NCBI RefSeq assembly: GCF_009905215.1
Contig: NZ_CP047593.1
Location: forward strand, 1,492,900-1,556,899
DNA length: 64,000 bases
Source of the DNA: Tichowtungia aerotolerans
GTDB taxonomy: Bacteria; Verrucomicrobiota; Kiritimatiellia; Kiritimatiellales; Tichowtungiaceae
Reading direction: 5' to 3'
Of the stretch, positions 26,309 through 33,890 are shown in pieces. Both the position numbers and the translations under genes were made by a program. Positions within the stretch are counted from its first letter, which is position 1, and each line of letters opens with the position of its first letter. The notes below the pieces were generated by a model, which made no database searches, was not told the origin of the DNA, and saw only the letters and a list, made by a program, of their open reading frames with translations.

Positions 26309-27373
26309 TCATTGATGATTGGTGCTTTTTCGGTGAAAAAGTGCACTGCTGGTTAGTTTCTCAAACAGACTGTCCGCCAGCAGCGCTGCGCCTTCAATGC
26401 TCAGATGCACCGGATCCTGCGGTTTGTCGGCCTGAAGGTTTTTTTCGGAGGAAACCTCTTCGCCTTTGATCAGAATCAGGTTGGGGTCGTTGTGCTCGGC
26501 GACCAGTTTTTCGAGTACGGCACGAAATTCATCAACCGTATGGCCGGTCTTTTCAGAAACCGGTTTTTTCGTAGTCAGCAGGGAAATGCAGACAATTTTT
26601 GTTTCGGGATGGTTTTTACGAATCGCATCCAGCAACCGGGCATAGTCCGCCTTGTAGGTTTCGGGGGATTTATCATTGAAGTGCAGTCCGTTATATCCAA
26701 CCAGAATTGTGATCAGGTCAATCCACTTCCAGTCCTCCAGCATCTCTGCCACAGGAACCGCAATCTTCCCGCCGCCGACCGCCAGATTGAACAGCTCCAT
26801 GTTCAGTTTTCGTGACAGCAGGAACGGCCACGTTTTATGCCCATACCCGTCCTGACCAACCCCGTGCGAAATCGAGTCGCCCAACGCAACATAGCAGGCT
26901 GAGTCTGCACCCTTTTGATTTCCAATGGTTGGAACTTTTCCACCGTCGGATTCCAAGCCTTGGAACTCGACATTGGCGAAGCTGGGCAGGACGATTTCAA
27001 ACAGCGACTCTCCTGGCTGGGTTGATTGGAATTTCAGGACGGCATCTGTTGCCTGCGGGCTGAATTTAAACTCCTCAATCAACTTGCTGTTTTCAAACAC
27101 GCCGAAGCCCGCACCCATATAATTTGCGCTGAGAATCTTAAAGTGAGCGGTGATTTGAGCTGCATCTGTTTTGAACGCAACAATTCCTCCGCTTGTGTTT
27201 TGTGCTTTGGCCGGGTTGAGACCAAGCTGATGCGTCGGCATTGCAAGAATGTCTTCACGGAAACGGGCAAAACGGATTCCTTCTTCCGTTTCTGTCACAT
27301 ATCGGAGTCCATGAATTTCTACAGCACTGCTGATGCTGCTTAACAGGATTGCAAATAGAATCGGCTTTTTCAT
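26309..27373 (-). CDS. SGNH-family carbohydrate esterase, secreted
   Basis: The 354-residue protein has a signal peptide (MKKPILFAILLSSISSAVE). The N-terminal beta-domain is followed by an SGNH hydrolase domain with the serine block ALGDSISHG and the C-terminal Asp/His block DPVHLSIEG. The arrangement resembles CE2-type acetyl esterases. It may remove acetyl groups from xylan. Two perfect TTCCAANNNTTGGAA copies at 26920-26965 encode PTIGN and FQGLE between the two domains. Confidence 0.82.
   Translation of the reverse strand: MKKPILFAILLSSISSAVEIHGLRYVTETEEGIRFARFREDILAMPTHQLGLNPAKAQNTSGGIVAFKTDAAQITAHFKILSANYMGAGFGVFENSKLIEEFKFSPQATDAVLKFQSTQPGESLFEIVLPSFANVEFQGLESDGGKVPTIGNQKGADSACYVALGDSISHGVGQDGYGHKTWPFLLSRKLNMELFNLAVGGGKIAVPVAEMLEDWKWIDLITILVGYNGLHFNDKSPETYKADYARLLDAIRKNHPETKIVCISLLTTKKPVSEKTGHTVDEFRAVLEKLVAEHNDPNLILIKGEEVSSEKNLQADKPQDPVHLSIEGAALLADSLFEKLTSSALFHRKSTNHQ
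26920..26965. repeat. Two perfect TTCCAANNNTTGGAA palindromes (26920-26934, 26951-26965)
   Basis: The centres are TGG and GCC. They are 16 bp apart in the interdomain linker of the SGNH esterase gene and are read in two different frames. Confidence 0.85.
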
Positions 27374-27389
27374 GTCAGGCTCATTTTTT

Positions 27390-27462
27390 AGCCACGAAAA
27401 CATAAAAAATCACTGAAAGTGGCGTTGTTGTTTTCGTGTCTCTTCGTGTTTTTTGTGGTAAT
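27390..27462. repeat. Phrase-like repeat CCACGAAAACA ... TTTTTTGTGG
   Basis: An imperfect inverted repeat lies between the esterase and glycosidase genes. It belongs to the same style as 31381-31453 and 37235-37280. Confidence 0.5.
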
Positions 27463-29754
27463 TCATGATTGGATTCTGGGGCGGAGCAGGAAGCCGAGAT
27501 TATCGAGTTCCAGTGTGCCGCTGACCGGCTCGTTGGAGTTGAGCAGGAACAAAACGGCAAAGCCCTGATCCATTACTCTTAAAAACTGTTCGTTGGGAAT
27601 TTCCAGCCGTACAACCTGCTCTTTTGCGGGAACGAGCGATATCTCGCCGCACGGAATCCAGTAGGCCCCGTGACTTTGTAAAACCACTTGCAGTTTTGCG
27701 CCCGCCGGTTTCCAATGTTTGGAAACTTCTACATTAAAGAATATGCCGCCGATCCGCTCTTTCGGCACGCTGCGCGGATATTCCTTGATCGCAAAAATGT
27801 GATTGTTCGGCGGTGCGACATTTTCATTTTTAAACGCAATCTGCAGACGTCCGTTTCCAATGGTTGGAACAAGCCGTGACTCAGAAGCCTTCGGCATTTC
27901 ATCGAAGGGCCATGCAATCAGTTCTTCAAACTCAACCGGTTTGAAGTCGATGGTCTGTTCGGTCTGCAGTCCATCGCATTCGGCCGTTACGGTGACGTTG
28001 CCGGGGCCGTTCGGCTTCAGGATAAACTTGGCGGTTGCGCCGCTCAGTTCCGGTTCAATCTGTTCGATGATGGCGCCGTTGTCGGCGCTCAGTTTCACCT
28101 TTCCAAGATCTTTTGCAAACGGATCAGTCGTTCCTTTGTTCACCGCACGCACCCAGCCTTCAACCTCCAGATCGCCGAAGCCGGTATTTGGCAGAACAAA
28201 ATTTAGAGACGGACTCTCCCCGTCCGTCGCGTTGCTCCGGCCACCCCTCCGAGGGAGGGGACTGTTCTTGACCCCCTCCGTGGGAGGGGTGCCCGCAGGG
28301 CGGGGTGGGTTTGTGGAGAGCTGATAAACTTTTAGGCAATAAGGCGGGATAGTGACCTTGTTTGAAACCTTCCATGGTTCTGTTGATGGGCCCGAGTTCC
28401 ACTCGGTACGATGTGTCACCGGATTTCGAAAATATTCGCGTGAGGAGAGGGTGGTGACGGTTCCGCCTGTCGCTTTGAAACCATTCAGGTTGAGCTCGAC
28501 CGGGAAGCTTTCAGTGCGCGATTCGTTCATGATCATCACGTACAGGTTGTCGTCGTCGCGCGTGGCGTGAACGTGCAGCAGATTGTTGTCGACCGATGAT
28601 TCAACCAGGGTATCGGCCATGCAGTGGCTCCACAGCCAGAAACCCCAGGTTCGGCCGGTCGGCACGTAGGTTCCGTCCTGTTCAACCAGCATGCCGTGGC
28701 CGTTGTCATCGCCGCTGAACATGTCCCATACGGTCGCCGAGTCGATGCCGCATTCGATCATTTCACCGATCCACGACGCAAACCACAAGCCGTTAAACAG
28801 GCGGTAAGCGTCCTGATCTTTCGGCAGTTTGGAATTCCACTCCGTGATTGAATATTCGATTTCGCCAAAGCGTGCCGGCTGATGTTTCTTCACCAGCTCG
28901 TCGAGGCGGTCGGTGACCGGTTTCAGGTTTTCCAACCCTTGGAAAAGTTCATGTTCAGGCGCGAGGCTGCTGCGCAGAGAGTAAAAGTGAAGCGACAGGA
29001 AGTCGACGTGCTCGCCGGCCAGTTTTAAAAGCGGTTCAAAATAGTCTTCGTGGTGACGGATATCGCACGATGGACCGCCGATCTTGATGGTCGGGTCGAC
29101 CGCCTTCATGGCTTTGGCGAACTCGATGAAAATTTCCGCGTATTTTTCGGCGGTCATTTTGGAGCCGTCGGGGCGGATGTGTCCGGCTTCCCATTCGCCG
29201 TTGAGCTCGTTACCGATCTCCCAGTATTTCACGTTCCAGCCGTTTTCGATGTTTGCCCAGCGCACCCACTCGGCGGCCATTGCCGGGGTGCCGGTTCCGG
29301 CGTTGACCGTAACGAGGTTGCGGGCGGTCGGATGCTTCGCCGTGATCTCGTGCATGGTTTTTGCATCGATCTGTACAATGCCGGTTTCTGCTTTGCTCCA
29401 GTCGAGGTTATCGACGCAGAAGCCGGGTTTGTAGGCGGAGTAATCCACCTGCCAGAAGGGGGCTTTGTATTTCATCGGATCGGCTTTTCCGCTTTCGATG
29501 ACGCCGTTTCCGTTCCAGTAAAAGCGATCGGACTGTGATCCGCCGGGCATGCGCACCAGCCCGATGCGCAGGTCACCGAGCGGCCCGTCGGTCATCGCCC
29601 ATGCAAAGTCGGCCGGATTGTTATAAATCGCAATGTTAATCCCCAGCAGCTTGGCGCGGTCAACCGTTGCGATTGCTTTATTTGCATCGACTGAAACGGT
29701 GGTTGCCTGAACCGTGACGGCTGTGGTGGCGAGAAAAGTCAGAAGAGGTCTCAT
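27463..29754 (-). CDS. GH51-like (clan GH-A) secreted glycosidase A, repeat inserted in linker
   Basis: The 763-residue protein has a signal peptide (MRPLLTFLATTAVTVQA). The catalytic barrel (about 20-400) shows RMPGGSQSDRFYWNGNG, the acid/base glutamate in KYWEIGNELNGEW and the nucleophile in YSITEWNSK, a pattern closest to GH51 alpha-L-arabinofuranosidases; exact family unproven. A beta-domain follows, and the C-terminal 230 residues form a jelly-roll-like binding domain. Between them a dispersed GC-rich repeat (28205-28312) is read in frame. Three perfect TTCCAANNNTTGGAA copies also lie in the gene. The start overlaps the stop of the sulfatase gene upstream (ATGA). The longer frame to 30042 is an artefact. 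Confidence 0.8.
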   Translation of the reverse strand: MRPLLTFLATTAVTVQATTVSVDANKAIATVDRAKLLGINIAIYNNPADFAWAMTDGPLGDLRIGLVRMPGGSQSDRFYWNGNGVIESGKADPMKYKAPFWQVDYSAYKPGFCVDNLDWSKAETGIVQIDAKTMHEITAKHPTARNLVTVNAGTGTPAMAAEWVRWANIENGWNVKYWEIGNELNGEWEAGHIRPDGSKMTAEKYAEIFIEFAKAMKAVDPTIKIGGPSCDIRHHEDYFEPLLKLAGEHVDFLSLHFYSLRSSLAPEHELFQGLENLKPVTDRLDELVKKHQPARFGEIEYSITEWNSKLPKDQDAYRLFNGLWFASWIGEMIECGIDSATVWDMFSGDDNGHGMLVEQDGTYVPTGRTWGFWLWSHCMADTLVESSVDNNLLHVHATRDDDNLYVMIMNESRTESFPVELNLNGFKATGGTVTTLSSREYFRNPVTHRTEWNSGPSTEPWKVSNKVTIPPYCLKVYQLSTNPPRPAGTPPTEGVKNSPLPRRGGRSNATDGESPSLNFVLPNTGFGDLEVEGWVRAVNKGTTDPFAKDLGKVKLSADNGAIIEQIEPELSGATAKFILKPNGPGNVTVTAECDGLQTEQTIDFKPVEFEELIAWPFDEMPKASESRLVPTIGNGRLQIAFKNENVAPPNNHIFAIKEYPRSVPKERIGGIFFNVEVSKHWKPAGAKLQVVLQSHGAYWIPCGEISLVPAKEQVVRLEIPNEQFLRVMDQGFAVLFLLNSNEPVSGTLELDNLGFLLRPRIQS
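27710..27724. repeat. Perfect TTCCAANNNTTGGAA palindrome
   Basis: The centre is TGT. It is read as SKHWK in glycosidase A. Confidence 0.85.
27855..27869. repeat. Perfect TTCCAANNNTTGGAA palindrome
   Basis: The centre is TGG. It is read as PTIGN in glycosidase A, the same peptide as in the SGNH esterase. Confidence 0.85.
28205..28312. repeat. Dispersed GC-rich hairpin repeat inserted in a coding region
   Basis: It is built of hairpins (ACGGAC/GTCCGT, CCCCTCC/GGAGGGG, GCCC/GGGC). It keeps the reading frame and supplies about 36 residues rich in Pro, Arg and Gly (NPPRPAGTPPTEGVKNS and onward) between two domains of glycosidase A. Confidence 0.75.
28930..28944. repeat. Perfect TTCCAANNNTTGGAA palindrome
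   Basis: The centre is CCC. It is read as FQGLE in the catalytic domain of glycosidase A, in a loop. Confidence 0.85.
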
Positions 29755-31364
29755 TGCCCAAATTCTCCGAAGGTGCCTGGGAGGTCTTCGACCATTTTTT
29801 CGAGCTCGGCTTTCATGTCGGCGAGGACGGCGGCGTATTCGGGGTTGCCGGCGAGGTTGTTCTGTTCGCGCGGATCTTTGGACAGATCGTAGAGCTGATC
29901 GCGGTCGAAGTAGCCGGGATAGGAGCCCGTGGAGGCGCGCTCGGCGTCGCCGCCGCCGGGGATGGCGGTCAGGTGACTGAACGGTTGGGAGGGATCTTCG
30001 GTGACGATGCGCAGGTGCTTGCGGGTGCGTTCGGCATTCCATTCGTCGAGCAGGGCTTTGCGCTCTTCGGGACCCATATTTTCCAGATTGTCCGGATAGC
30101 GCACAGCGAGGTATTTCCAGTTGCCTTTGCGGATGGCGCGGGCGTAGCCGAGTTCAAAGTAGAGGATGCGGTCGGGATCCGGCTGGCCGCCGTTGAGGAC
30201 GGGCAGGAAGCTTTTGCCATCAAAGTCAGCTTCTTCAGGATTGGCGCCGGCGATGTCGAGCATGGTGGGAGCAAAGTCGACTATATGCACCAGTGCGTCG
30301 CTGGTGGATCCGGCGGGCCAGCCGCCTTCGCGCCAGATGATGCTCGGGTTGTGTACGCCGCCTTCGTAGAGTGTGCCTTTGGATTTCTGTCCGTGGTCGC
30401 TGTAAAAAAAGATGACGGTGTTGTCGAGCAGGCCGTTCTTTTCCAAGGTCTGGATGAGCGCCCCGAGGGCGTCGTCGAGCCAGAGCATGTTGCAGGTGTC
30501 GTCATTGACCGGCAGTCCGGCGGCTTTGACGCGTTCCGGAATGGTTGCGCGCGGCGGCTGGACGGTCGGGGCTTTGTCAAGATAGCCGACCGCTGTGATC
30601 AGCGGGTTGGCGTTCCACGAACGCTTCTCTTTCGTCGGTCCGTGCGGGACGGTGGTGGCCAGATAAAGGAAGAACGGTTTCTGTCGCGGACGGTTAAGAA
30701 ACTCAACACCGGCTTCAGTGATCCAATCCATGTTCTGGACGGCGACATCGTGCAGGCCGAGGAAGTCGGGGTTGTTGTCGTAAACATGATCGGCAAAATC
30801 AAAGCCGACTTCGCGGATGGCCTGGCAGACGCGGTCGTGATTGGCTTTCAGTTTCGAGGCGTTTTGAGGATCTTTGGCGCTGGCATCAAAGTTCGGGAAA
30901 CGCTTGAGCCCGCTCACTTCAACGACGTGGTTTTTGCCGGCCATGCCGGTTTCGTAGCCTGCCTTCTTCAGAAGTTTCGGCAGGGTTACGTCGTCCGGCA
31001 TGATGTGCGAGTTAAACTCCACAACGCTCTGCCCGCCGTTCCCGGCGGTGGTCTGCTCGAACCATGGATTGGTGGCGCGGCTGGCGTAGCGGCCGGTCAG
31101 CACGTTGTAGCGGCTTGGGGTGCAGACCGGTGACGCGCAGTACTGCTCCATCATCACGATGCCTTCTTCGGCAAGTCGGTCGATATTCGGCGTGAGGTTT
31201 TTACCTTTTCCTTCCGGCAGGCAGTTAAAGTGTTTCGGAAGCATGTCGTCGGCGATGAAAAAGATCACATTCGGCTGTGCCGAATGGTGAGATTCGGGGG
31301 ATGCTGCGGCAAGCGCTGAGCCAGCTGAGATCATACAGAGTGATGTCGTGATTAAATGTTTCAT
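29751..31364 (-). CDS. Secreted type I sulfatase
   Basis: The 537-residue protein has a signal peptide (MKHLITTSLCMISAGSALAAA). Sulfatase motifs: FFIADDMLPKH for metal binding, the formylglycine cysteine C81 in CTPSRYNVLTGRY, and IFFYSDHGQKSKGTLYEGG. The start at 31364 follows AAGGAG. Its stop overlaps the start of glycosidase A by ATGA, so sulfatase and glycosidase are translationally coupled and probably act on one substrate outside the cytoplasm. Confidence 0.92.
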   Translation of the reverse strand: MKHLITTSLCMISAGSALAAASPESHHSAQPNVIFFIADDMLPKHFNCLPEGKGKNLTPNIDRLAEEGIVMMEQYCASPVCTPSRYNVLTGRYASRATNPWFEQTTAGNGGQSVVEFNSHIMPDDVTLPKLLKKAGYETGMAGKNHVVEVSGLKRFPNFDASAKDPQNASKLKANHDRVCQAIREVGFDFADHVYDNNPDFLGLHDVAVQNMDWITEAGVEFLNRPRQKPFFLYLATTVPHGPTKEKRSWNANPLITAVGYLDKAPTVQPPRATIPERVKAAGLPVNDDTCNMLWLDDALGALIQTLEKNGLLDNTVIFFYSDHGQKSKGTLYEGGVHNPSIIWREGGWPAGSTSDALVHIVDFAPTMLDIAGANPEEADFDGKSFLPVLNGGQPDPDRILYFELGYARAIRKGNWKYLAVRYPDNLENMGPEERKALLDEWNAERTRKHLRIVTEDPSQPFSHLTAIPGGGDAERASTGSYPGYFDRDQLYDLSKDPREQNNLAGNPEYAAVLADMKAELEKMVEDLPGTFGEFGQ

Positions 31365-31380
31365 TACGGCTCCTTTATTG

Positions 31381-31453
31381 CCCACGAATCACACGAATTT
31401 TCACGAACCTGAGCTTCTTATTTTTATCCGTGTTCATTCGTGTGATTCGTGGG
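31381..31453. repeat. Phrase-like inverted repeat, 18-bp perfect arms
   Basis: CCCACGAATCACACGAAT at 31381-31398 pairs with its exact complement at 31436-31453. It fills the gap between glycosidase B and the sulfatase gene. Confidence 0.8.
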
Positions 31454-31474
31454 TGTTTTCTAAATTTGTATGGG

Positions 31475-33826
31475 TCAGCGCAGGATCAGGCCTGCGTCGT
31501 TAATGAAAATTTCTCCATGGATGGGTTGAGTGGACGAAAGTTGGACGCGGATAGAATATAGCCATTTCATGGCCGGCAGGTGTTCGTGGTTTTTTATTTT
31601 AAATGAAAGGGTCTGCCATTCGTCTGTTAAACGGTTGAGCGGAACAGAGCCGACCGGAATCCAGTGATCGGATTCGCTTTGCAAAACAATCTGCAGCGAA
31701 GCGTACGGGTCGTCCGTAGCGAGATCATGCGATGCGCGCACTTCGAAGGTGACGCCGCCGACGCGTTCTTTGGATACACGGTTCGGAATGGGTTCAAACT
31801 TCAGCAGGGTGTCGTGCTGCGGTTTCGGCAGGGCGGCATCGAGCCGGATTGCAGCGGTCTGCTGGTTGGGTTTGGCGGTGTCGCTGAGCGACAGGGCAAA
31901 GTCGGACTGTATTCCGTCCAGCGTGTCGTCTTCAAATGCCCACAGGATTTCGGTGCGCGACTCAACCGGCTCGGAGCGCATGGACACTTCGGCCTGTCCT
32001 GCACAGACTGTTACGGTTCCGGTGCCGGTTGGTGTGATTGTAAAGCGACCGGCTCCTTCGTTGATACGGACTTTCTCTGTGTTCAATGTCGCTGGGCCTT
32101 TAACCGTCAGTTCCACAAAGCGAGCCTCCTGGTTGGCTGAGCAGGCGGCTGTGTCCGGAGCCAGAACCCAGGCTTCAACAGGAATGTCTTCCGGGGTTGT
32201 TTTCGGAATGAGTAGTGCAATGTGATTTGTAGGACACGCTTCCCGTATGCGGGAGCGTGTGTTCCCGCACAAGTTCTCTGGATACAGAGAAGCTTGTCCT
32301 GCAATATTTTCATTTCCAATGTTTGGAACTTGAAGGACAAGTGCGGAAAAAGGCGGGACGGTGACGCCGTTGCTGATATCGAGCGGAACGGGTTCGGGTT
32401 TGCGGCTCCACTGCGGACGGTGAGTGATGGGATTCCAGAAATATTCACGGTGCGAAACCTGAATGGCGGTCGCGTGATCGGAAAGTGTTTCAGTGGATTT
32501 CAGTTGAACCGGCGCGGCGTGTTCGCGCGAGGTATTGACGAGCAGGATTTGCAGTCCGTCATCGGAGCGGGTGACGGCGGAGTAGAGATTTTCCGCCTCC
32601 GTTAGTGTGCTTTGAATGAGTTCATCACCCATGCACTGGCTCCAGAGCCAGAGCGCCCAGTACTGCGCCTTCGGAATACAGGGCGGATTAAATGATTCAA
32701 ACTGACGGTCCATTTCGGCCTGTGGAACGCCGGGTTGCTCAAAGTCGAACGGGTCAAAATAGAAGAGGCCGTGTCCGCCGGTCTCTGTGGCGGTGATCAT
32801 ATCCCACTGGTTGGCAAAGCTGACGCCGTTGCGGAACATTTCGCCGATCCAGATGGTCGCCCACAGTCCGTTCATCAGATCGGCGGTATCGCGGGCCTCA
32901 ACCACCTTGGAATTCCATTCGGTGATGGCGACTTCGATTTCGTTTTTGCGGTCGGGCTGATACTGCGCGATCCAGCTGTGAATGCGTTCGAGTGCCGGTT
33001 CGAGCGTAAGCGCTCCGTCGAAAAATTCGGCTTCGGTTTTCTGGCGGTTTTTAACGGGGTAGGTGTGGAAAGAAACAAAGTCGACCAGATCGCCTGCATC
33101 GCGCAGGGTTTCTTTGATGAATGCGCCTTTATCATTCGAGCTGGCCGGGCCGCCGGTTTTGATGGTCGGGTCGACGGCTTTCATCGCTTCGGCAAATTCA
33201 CGGAAACGCTGCGCGTAGATTTCGCCGGTCATCTCGCGACCGTCGGGAAGGATGTGTCCCAGTTCCCAGCGACCTTCAAGTTCGTTACCGATTTCCCAGT
33301 ATTTGACGTTATAGCCATTTTTCATGTTGGCCCAGCGCACCCACTCGGAGGCCATTTCCGGAGTGCCGCTGCCGAGGTTGACGGTGACGATGGCCTGTGC
33401 GCCGAAGTCTTCGACAAAGTCGTGCAGCTGCCTGACGTCCCACGAGCCGTGAAAGCTGTCGCTGACCGGTTTGCGTTCATCGCCCTCAATGTTGAAGCCC
33501 GGCGCATAGCCGGACCAGTCGATGTCCCACACACCGTCTTTCAGTTTGGAAAGGTCAAATGAATCACCGCTGCGTACGCCGTTGCCGTTCCAGATGTAGT
33601 GATTGGCCCACGACCCGCCCGGAATGCGGATGAATGCCGGGGCCAGCTCGCGTACATAATCATGCAGTTCGGAGTCGGCCAGTTCCCACGGCTGGTTCCA
33701 TAGCGCGATGTTCGATCCGGTCAGGTTGCGGCGGTTGGTAGAGTGAACCGTCTGAGACGGATCAATTTTCAGCGTGCCGCCCAGAGCGGTCGCTGCTGCC
33801 AGACTTATGGACATGAGTGCTTTCAT
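31475..33826 (-). CDS. GH51-like (clan GH-A) secreted glycosidase B, repeat inserted in linker
   Basis: The 783-residue paralogue of glycosidase A has a signal peptide (MKALMSISLAAATALGG). Catalytic pattern: FIRIPGGSWANHYIWNGNG, acid/base glutamate in KYWEIGNELEGRW, nucleophile in VAITEWNSK. The C-terminal jelly-roll-like domain (VSKERVGGVTFEV and onward) is homologous to that of A. A structured repeat at 32227-32304 is read in frame in the linker after the beta-domain and adds about 25 residues including an unusual cysteine-containing stretch (NLCGNTRSRIREAC). Likely an arabinofuranosidase or related exo-enzyme; the substrate is inferred from the xylanase and sulfatase neighbours. Confidence 0.8.
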   Translation of the reverse strand: MKALMSISLAAATALGGTLKIDPSQTVHSTNRRNLTGSNIALWNQPWELADSELHDYVRELAPAFIRIPGGSWANHYIWNGNGVRSGDSFDLSKLKDGVWDIDWSGYAPGFNIEGDERKPVSDSFHGSWDVRQLHDFVEDFGAQAIVTVNLGSGTPEMASEWVRWANMKNGYNVKYWEIGNELEGRWELGHILPDGREMTGEIYAQRFREFAEAMKAVDPTIKTGGPASSNDKGAFIKETLRDAGDLVDFVSFHTYPVKNRQKTEAEFFDGALTLEPALERIHSWIAQYQPDRKNEIEVAITEWNSKVVEARDTADLMNGLWATIWIGEMFRNGVSFANQWDMITATETGGHGLFYFDPFDFEQPGVPQAEMDRQFESFNPPCIPKAQYWALWLWSQCMGDELIQSTLTEAENLYSAVTRSDDGLQILLVNTSREHAAPVQLKSTETLSDHATAIQVSHREYFWNPITHRPQWSRKPEPVPLDISNGVTVPPFSALVLQVPNIGNENIAGQASLYPENLCGNTRSRIREACPTNHIALLIPKTTPEDIPVEAWVLAPDTAACSANQEARFVELTVKGPATLNTEKVRINEGAGRFTITPTGTGTVTVCAGQAEVSMRSEPVESRTEILWAFEDDTLDGIQSDFALSLSDTAKPNQQTAAIRLDAALPKPQHDTLLKFEPIPNRVSKERVGGVTFEVRASHDLATDDPYASLQIVLQSESDHWIPVGSVPLNRLTDEWQTLSFKIKNHEHLPAMKWLYSIRVQLSSTQPIHGEIFINDAGLILR
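32227..32304. repeat. Structured repeat with outer stem and two inner hairpins, inside a gene
   Basis: Outer arms TTGTAGGACA (32227-32236) and TGTCCTGCAA (32295-32304) enclose an ACACGCT/AGCGTGT hairpin and a TTCTCT/AGAGAA hairpin, a three-way-junction shape. It lies in frame in glycosidase B. Confidence 0.75.
32314..32328. repeat. Perfect TTCCAANNNTTGGAA palindrome
   Basis: The centre is TGT. It lies 10 bp from the structured repeat at 32227-32304 and is read as PNIGN in glycosidase B. Confidence 0.85.
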
Positions 33827-33840
33827 GCGTTTTATGTAGC

Positions 33841-33887
33841 AGTCGTCCTGAGGGCGACTCGTTCACCTCAGGCGAACGGCCACAGGA
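33841..33887 (+). repeat. Hairpin element, copy 1 of 2
   Basis: CCTGAGG (33847-33853) pairs with CCTCAGG (33866-33872), and GTCCTG/CAGGAC pair outside. A second copy with a compensatory change lies inverted at 55374-55420. It lies between the third sulfatase and glycosidase B. Confidence 0.7.
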
Positions 33888-33890
33888 CTT

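Noticed and set aside
29755-30042. N-terminal extension of glycosidase A by 96 residues
   Set aside because: It is Arg/Pro-rich antisense of the sulfatase gene. The ATG at 29754 gives a proper signal peptide and an ATGA overlap.
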